Shown: positions 7,861-10,233 of the stretch, one piece after another
Layout: every line of letters begins with the position of its first letter
How positions within the stretch are numbered: the stretch's first letter is position 1
Assembly: GCA_036939975.1 (NCBI GenBank)
Contig: JALLPB010001339.1
Span: 1-10,233 of the forward strand
Source of the DNA: Cyclostephanos tholiformis
Taxonomy: Eukaryota > Bacillariophyta > Thalassiosirophyceae > Thalassiosirales > Thalassiosiraceae
DNA: 10,233 bases
Reading direction: 5' to 3'
The notes under the pieces: model-generated
What the model was told of the DNA's origin: nothing
The model's database searches: none
The model's input: the letters and a program-made list of their open reading frames with translations, nothing else
Program-made: the position numbers and the translations under genes

Positions 7861-8180
7861 AGGGGTTGGTGCGATAATTACCATAATACCTATCTTAAGA
7901 AAATCCAGGTTGGATTTTCCAAGATTCTTTTACGAGACTTTTTTTGGTGCCAATGAGCGGCGGTTGTGACTCTTGATTTGAGAACTGCAGAATTCATAAA
8001 ATTTTGTTGTGCCCTAATTTTTAATTTTGCATTCACAGCAGAGACCTCCTCCTTGTATCATATTGAGGTTGAGGGAATAAGCAAGAGAATTGATTCAAGA
8101 GAGCTCTCAAGAAAGGTAGCTTTTTTGTTAAATGCGAATGGCAAATAGTATTGTAGAGTACCTACGTACTCTCTAGACCC
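7861..8180. other. Intergenic region with two hairpins
   Basis: No gene is supported. Positions 7899-7919 form a perfect 9-bp stem (GAAAATCCA/TGGATTTTC) with a 3-base loop, extended by TCTT/AAGA at 7893-7896 and 7921-7924. A second stem, AGAGTA/TACTCT, lies at 8155-8172. A 60-codon plus-strand frame starting near 7966 lacks a clear ATG and any motif and is not called. Sequence character changes from AT-rich to GC-rich at about 8180, a possible edge of the unit that follows. Confidence 0.5.
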
Positions 8181-8229
8181 CTTGTCGAAGCGTGTATGTA
8201 AACCCTATGTCTAAGCTTGGGACCATGGA

Positions 8230-8409
8230 CAGACCCCGGCGTACCCACGGAATGAGGGAAGCTCACTCCGTTTGGGGCTCGACAGCACCATGTTCTGCTG
8301 AGCTGCCGGGTTAGTAGAATTTAAGCAGCGACCAACAAGCTGCTATCACCATCAGGGAAGGGACATCGTTTCCCCCCGCGTCTAACGGAAGCGCGGACAA
8401 TTACAACAC
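8230..8409 (+). promoter_or_regulatory. Hairpin-rich leader before the three-frame unit
   Basis: Several stems follow one another. ACGGAATGAG/CTCACTCCGT (8247-8256 with 8262-8271) has one mismatch and a 5-base loop, flanked by CCCC/GGGG at 8234-8237 and 8274-8277. CAGCA/TGCTG lies at about 8283-8300. AGCAGC/GCTGCT lies at 8324-8329 and 8339-8344. CCGCG/CGCGG lies at 8376-8380 and 8392-8396. This is 180 bases ending at the first ATG of a compact set of frames. A structured leader RNA is inferred; GC-rich DNA also gives short stems by chance. Confidence 0.4.
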
Positions 8410-8601
8410 ATGCGACAACGCCAAAGCCAGCGATTAAAAAATCAAGCAAAAAAGGCTCGCGAGAGGCGCGTTGCCGCATTCCTTCGTGACCTCAAAAAAA
8501 GGAACGCAAGAAGGGGTACAGCACGCCGCAGCCTACAAATCGCGCTACAACGGGAAGGGACACCCCCTCGTCGGGTGATACTATTCGAGGAGGAGGGTTA
8601 A
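8410..8601 (+). CDS. Small very basic protein, unrecognised
   Basis: 63 residues, with 15 Arg and 5 Lys against 6 acidic residues, net about +14. The basic part (2-40) is rich in RR/KK pairs and should be helical; the tail ends in EEEG. This looks like a nucleic-acid-binding peptide, for example nucleocapsid-like, but no family is recognised. It starts at the first ATG after the hairpin-rich leader, and the frame is closed by TAA at 8383 upstream. Only 10 bases separate its stop from the next ATG, on the same strand and in a different frame. It could be a real first cistron, an upstream reading frame, or a fragment of a longer protein broken by frameshifts. Confidence 0.5.
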   Translation: MRQRQSQRLKNQAKKARERRVAAFLRDLKKRNARRGTARRSLQIALQREGTPPRRVILFEEEG

Positions 8602-8611
8602 ATCTCGGACA

Positions 8612-8884
8612 ATGAGGCAGGACGAGGCCCCCCCCCCCAACGCGGATTACAGAATAAAGTACAGATATCATTTCGACGACGAGGAGAGTTTCACCGGGAA
8701 AAACAGGTGGACATCTATCTCCTCCGAAGAAGATTCAGCAGCGGATATCACGGTGTCATCGTCGACGGTGGAGTTGAGCAGGTCTGGTGATGACGAATCG
8801 ACCACAACAAGAGCGCGAGAGATCCGCACATGCTGGCTCTACACAGGCTCGGTAGGGTGCCCCGAAACGGACTCGGCGGGATAA
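8612..8884 (+). CDS. Small acidic, Ser/Thr-rich protein, unrecognised
   Basis: 90 residues, acidic and Ser/Thr-rich in the middle (DDEES, SSEEDSAAD, SGDDEST). It contains an 11-base C run (8628-8638) that encodes three prolines right after the start and is prone to slippage. It shares a frame with the following large frame, separated only by two TAA codons (8882-8884 and 8891-8893), so the two may once have been one protein. No known domain is recognised. The pairing of a basic 63-residue and an acidic 90-residue product in tandem is noticeable, but the function is unknown. Confidence 0.45.
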   Translation: MRQDEAPPPNADYRIKYRYHFDDEESFTGKNRWTSISSEEDSAADITVSSSTVELSRSGDDESTTTRAREIRTCWLYTGSVGCPETDSAG

Positions 8885-8917
8885 GGGGATTAAACGAACA
8901 ACGTGGCAACGAGAAAA

Positions 8918-10160
8918 ATGAATTATCTGGGAAACGCCGCCGACCGCGTCATGGGCAGAGTAGGATTCAGGGGCAACAACCCCATACGACGCGCGTCGCA
9001 GGGACAAGGGGGGGATGACGCTGACGACCACAACGACGATGAGTACAGCTACGTCAGCAGGGTGTCCGCCCCCGGGACGACAAATCTCCTCGCCACAAGG
9101 GCCGGTGCAAACCAAGGGGGAGAAAGGAGACACCAGGGGCAATTACAACTAGGGGGGCCAAACCCCCGAAGGGGACAACAAGGGGGAATCCCCAACGAGG
9201 TCAACCAAAACGACAATGCCAACGTCCAAAGCAACGTCACCGGGATGGGGGGGGAAGGCGACCAGGACAACGCCTTTGAGGGGGGACAGCCCCGCAATGA
9301 ACCAACCCAAAGGCCATGCCAGGGACCAGGGGGGGCAATTGCCGCGCACCTCAAGAGGATCAAAAATCGGATGGAGGACGCGGTCATCGGCCGCGAGCTC
9401 GACTGGCAAAGCCGCGTGGAGGGAGACCAAGCAAAGAGCAATGCCTTCCGCGACCAAGCGATCAATCAAACAACTTTCAGGGCATTCGCCTTCATGAAAG
9501 GACACTCCCCAGTGGTTCACATGGCCCACTCAATCGGGCAATTCTTCGGAATGTCGGGCATGGCAACCGACGTCCAGGGCAAATACATTGGGTTCATCGG
9601 CGACCAAGGCAATGGCCGACACCCCGTCCCGTTTGTCCTACCCCCCCCAAAACATGTGGGCTTGGGCAAAAATCAAGTTCCTCAACGAGAGAAACGCCTT
9701 CGAAAATCATTTCGAGGTGCGTTAGAATTGGGACCAGCTGTGGACGACCGGGGCAAACGAAGAAGGGCTCACAGAAAAACTGCTCCCACGACTCCTCGCA
9801 CTGCCGTCGTTTGTCGCGGAGTATCTCCAGGCGCAAGGGGGGACCTGCCTCCCATACCATCTACATCTGTTTCTCCGAGACCATCTCGACGGGGACACCA
9901 CAATCGACCCCGACCATTGTGGGCTAATGACCAACTGGTGCATCGCCGCCGCCCAAGCGAAGAATGACTCAAGCCTCCTCAACATCGGGACACCGGAGCC
10001 GGCATTGTGCCAGGACACAGAATTCCTTGACTGGTGCGAACGGCGCATCAGCTTCACACTGGGAGAGGAGGTGGGGGCTGCCACCGCAGCACGGCGCGGC
10101 GGAGGAGAAGGGACGCGCGATCTGCACCTGGTCGAACAGATTTCTGTCGTAGACTACTGA
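8918..10160 (+). pseudogene. Large unrecognised protein gene, broken by a frameshift and a stop
   Basis: It opens at ATG 8918 (MNYLGNAADRVMGRVGFRG); a GTG lies five codons earlier. Residues about 25-140 are low-complexity, rich in Gly, Asn, Gln, Asp and Arg. They are followed by a charged helical stretch (HLKRIKNRMEDAVIGRELDWQ) and a compact globular part with FAFMKGHSPVV, GQFFGMSGMATDVQGKYIGF and HPVPFVLPP. At the 8-base C run 9641-9648 the sensible frame moves by one base and continues as NMWAWAKIKFLNERN, then LPRLLALPSFVAEYLQAQGG and EFLDWCERRISFTLGEEV, ending at TGA 10158-10160. A TAG at 9723-9725 interrupts that second frame. Without shifting, the first frame runs on to 9967 as Arg/Pro-rich text of shadow type. 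Total about 412 residues. No family is recognised; a structural or gag-like protein of a mobile or viral unit is a guess. Gly is often GGG and Pro often CCC, unlike the solute-binding gene. Confidence 0.55.
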
Positions 10161-10233
10161 GAAAGATGATGCTAATGAACGAGCTAGAGAATTTATGACT
10201 ACATTTTAGTCTCGATCTAGGGAATCACATGCT
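10161..10233. other. Short tail after the third frame
   Basis: The sequence returns to AT-rich character. It holds no recognisable motif or repeat end; a 10-codon frame starting at the ATG pair near 10166 ends at TGA. The unit may continue past the window. Confidence 0.4.

Noticed and set aside
7353..7877. 174-codon plus-strand frame with Gly/Arg-rich text
   Set aside because: It is antisense to the phosphoesterase exon 1 and its leader; the Gly/Arg repeats come from the reverse of the Ala/Ser/Pro-rich presequence.
8300..8345. Possible tRNA-like fold in the leader stems
   Set aside because: No T-arm GGTTCRA sequence and no acceptor pairing could be found.
9649..9967. Continuation of the third frame past the C8 run without shifting
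   Set aside because: The text turns into Arg/Pro-rich shadow sequence, while the frame one base later has ordinary protein composition to 10160.

Overview
The window reads as nuclear DNA of a photosynthetic stramenopile, most likely a diatom of the Thalassiosira type. Three things point there. The minus-strand gene starts with a signal peptide ending in an AAA-FSP junction, like the ASAFAP motif of heterokont plastid presequences. Both well-supported genes have short GT-AG introns of 92-124 bp. A worn Ty1/copia-like retroelement lies beside them. The organism is inferred; no rRNA or other marker gene is present.

Layout. Positions 1-2640 hold no intact gene: a 191-bp-spaced direct repeat, then two same-orientation copies (minus strand) of a decayed copia-like pol fragment. 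Positions 2641-3071 hold an 86-89 bp tandem duplication. From 3072/3084 to 4963 (+) there is a split gene for a bacterial-type peptide/nickel solute-binding protein (SBP_bac_5 family) with a C-terminal membrane anchor. Its domain pieces are in the order C-part then N-part, and no signal peptide is visible. It therefore looks either circularly permuted or like the 3' end of a tandem-domain gene. About 700 bp with little content separates it from a convergent minus-strand gene (7715-5662, three exons) for a plastid-targeted calcineurin-type metallophosphoesterase of 605 residues with a long C-terminal region I do not recognise.

From about 8180 to the end the base composition changes: purine- and C-rich, T-poor, with many G and C runs. 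Here a hairpin-rich stretch is followed by three closely packed plus-strand reading frames: a small very basic protein, a small acidic protein and a roughly 410-residue protein broken by a frameshift in a C run and by one TAG. I recognise none of them. The compact layout is unlike the neighbouring genes and suggests a mobile element or integrated virus-like unit, possibly decaying.

The two intact-looking genes are not obviously linked in function. One would sit in a membrane with its binding domain outside the cytosol; the other would act in the plastid.
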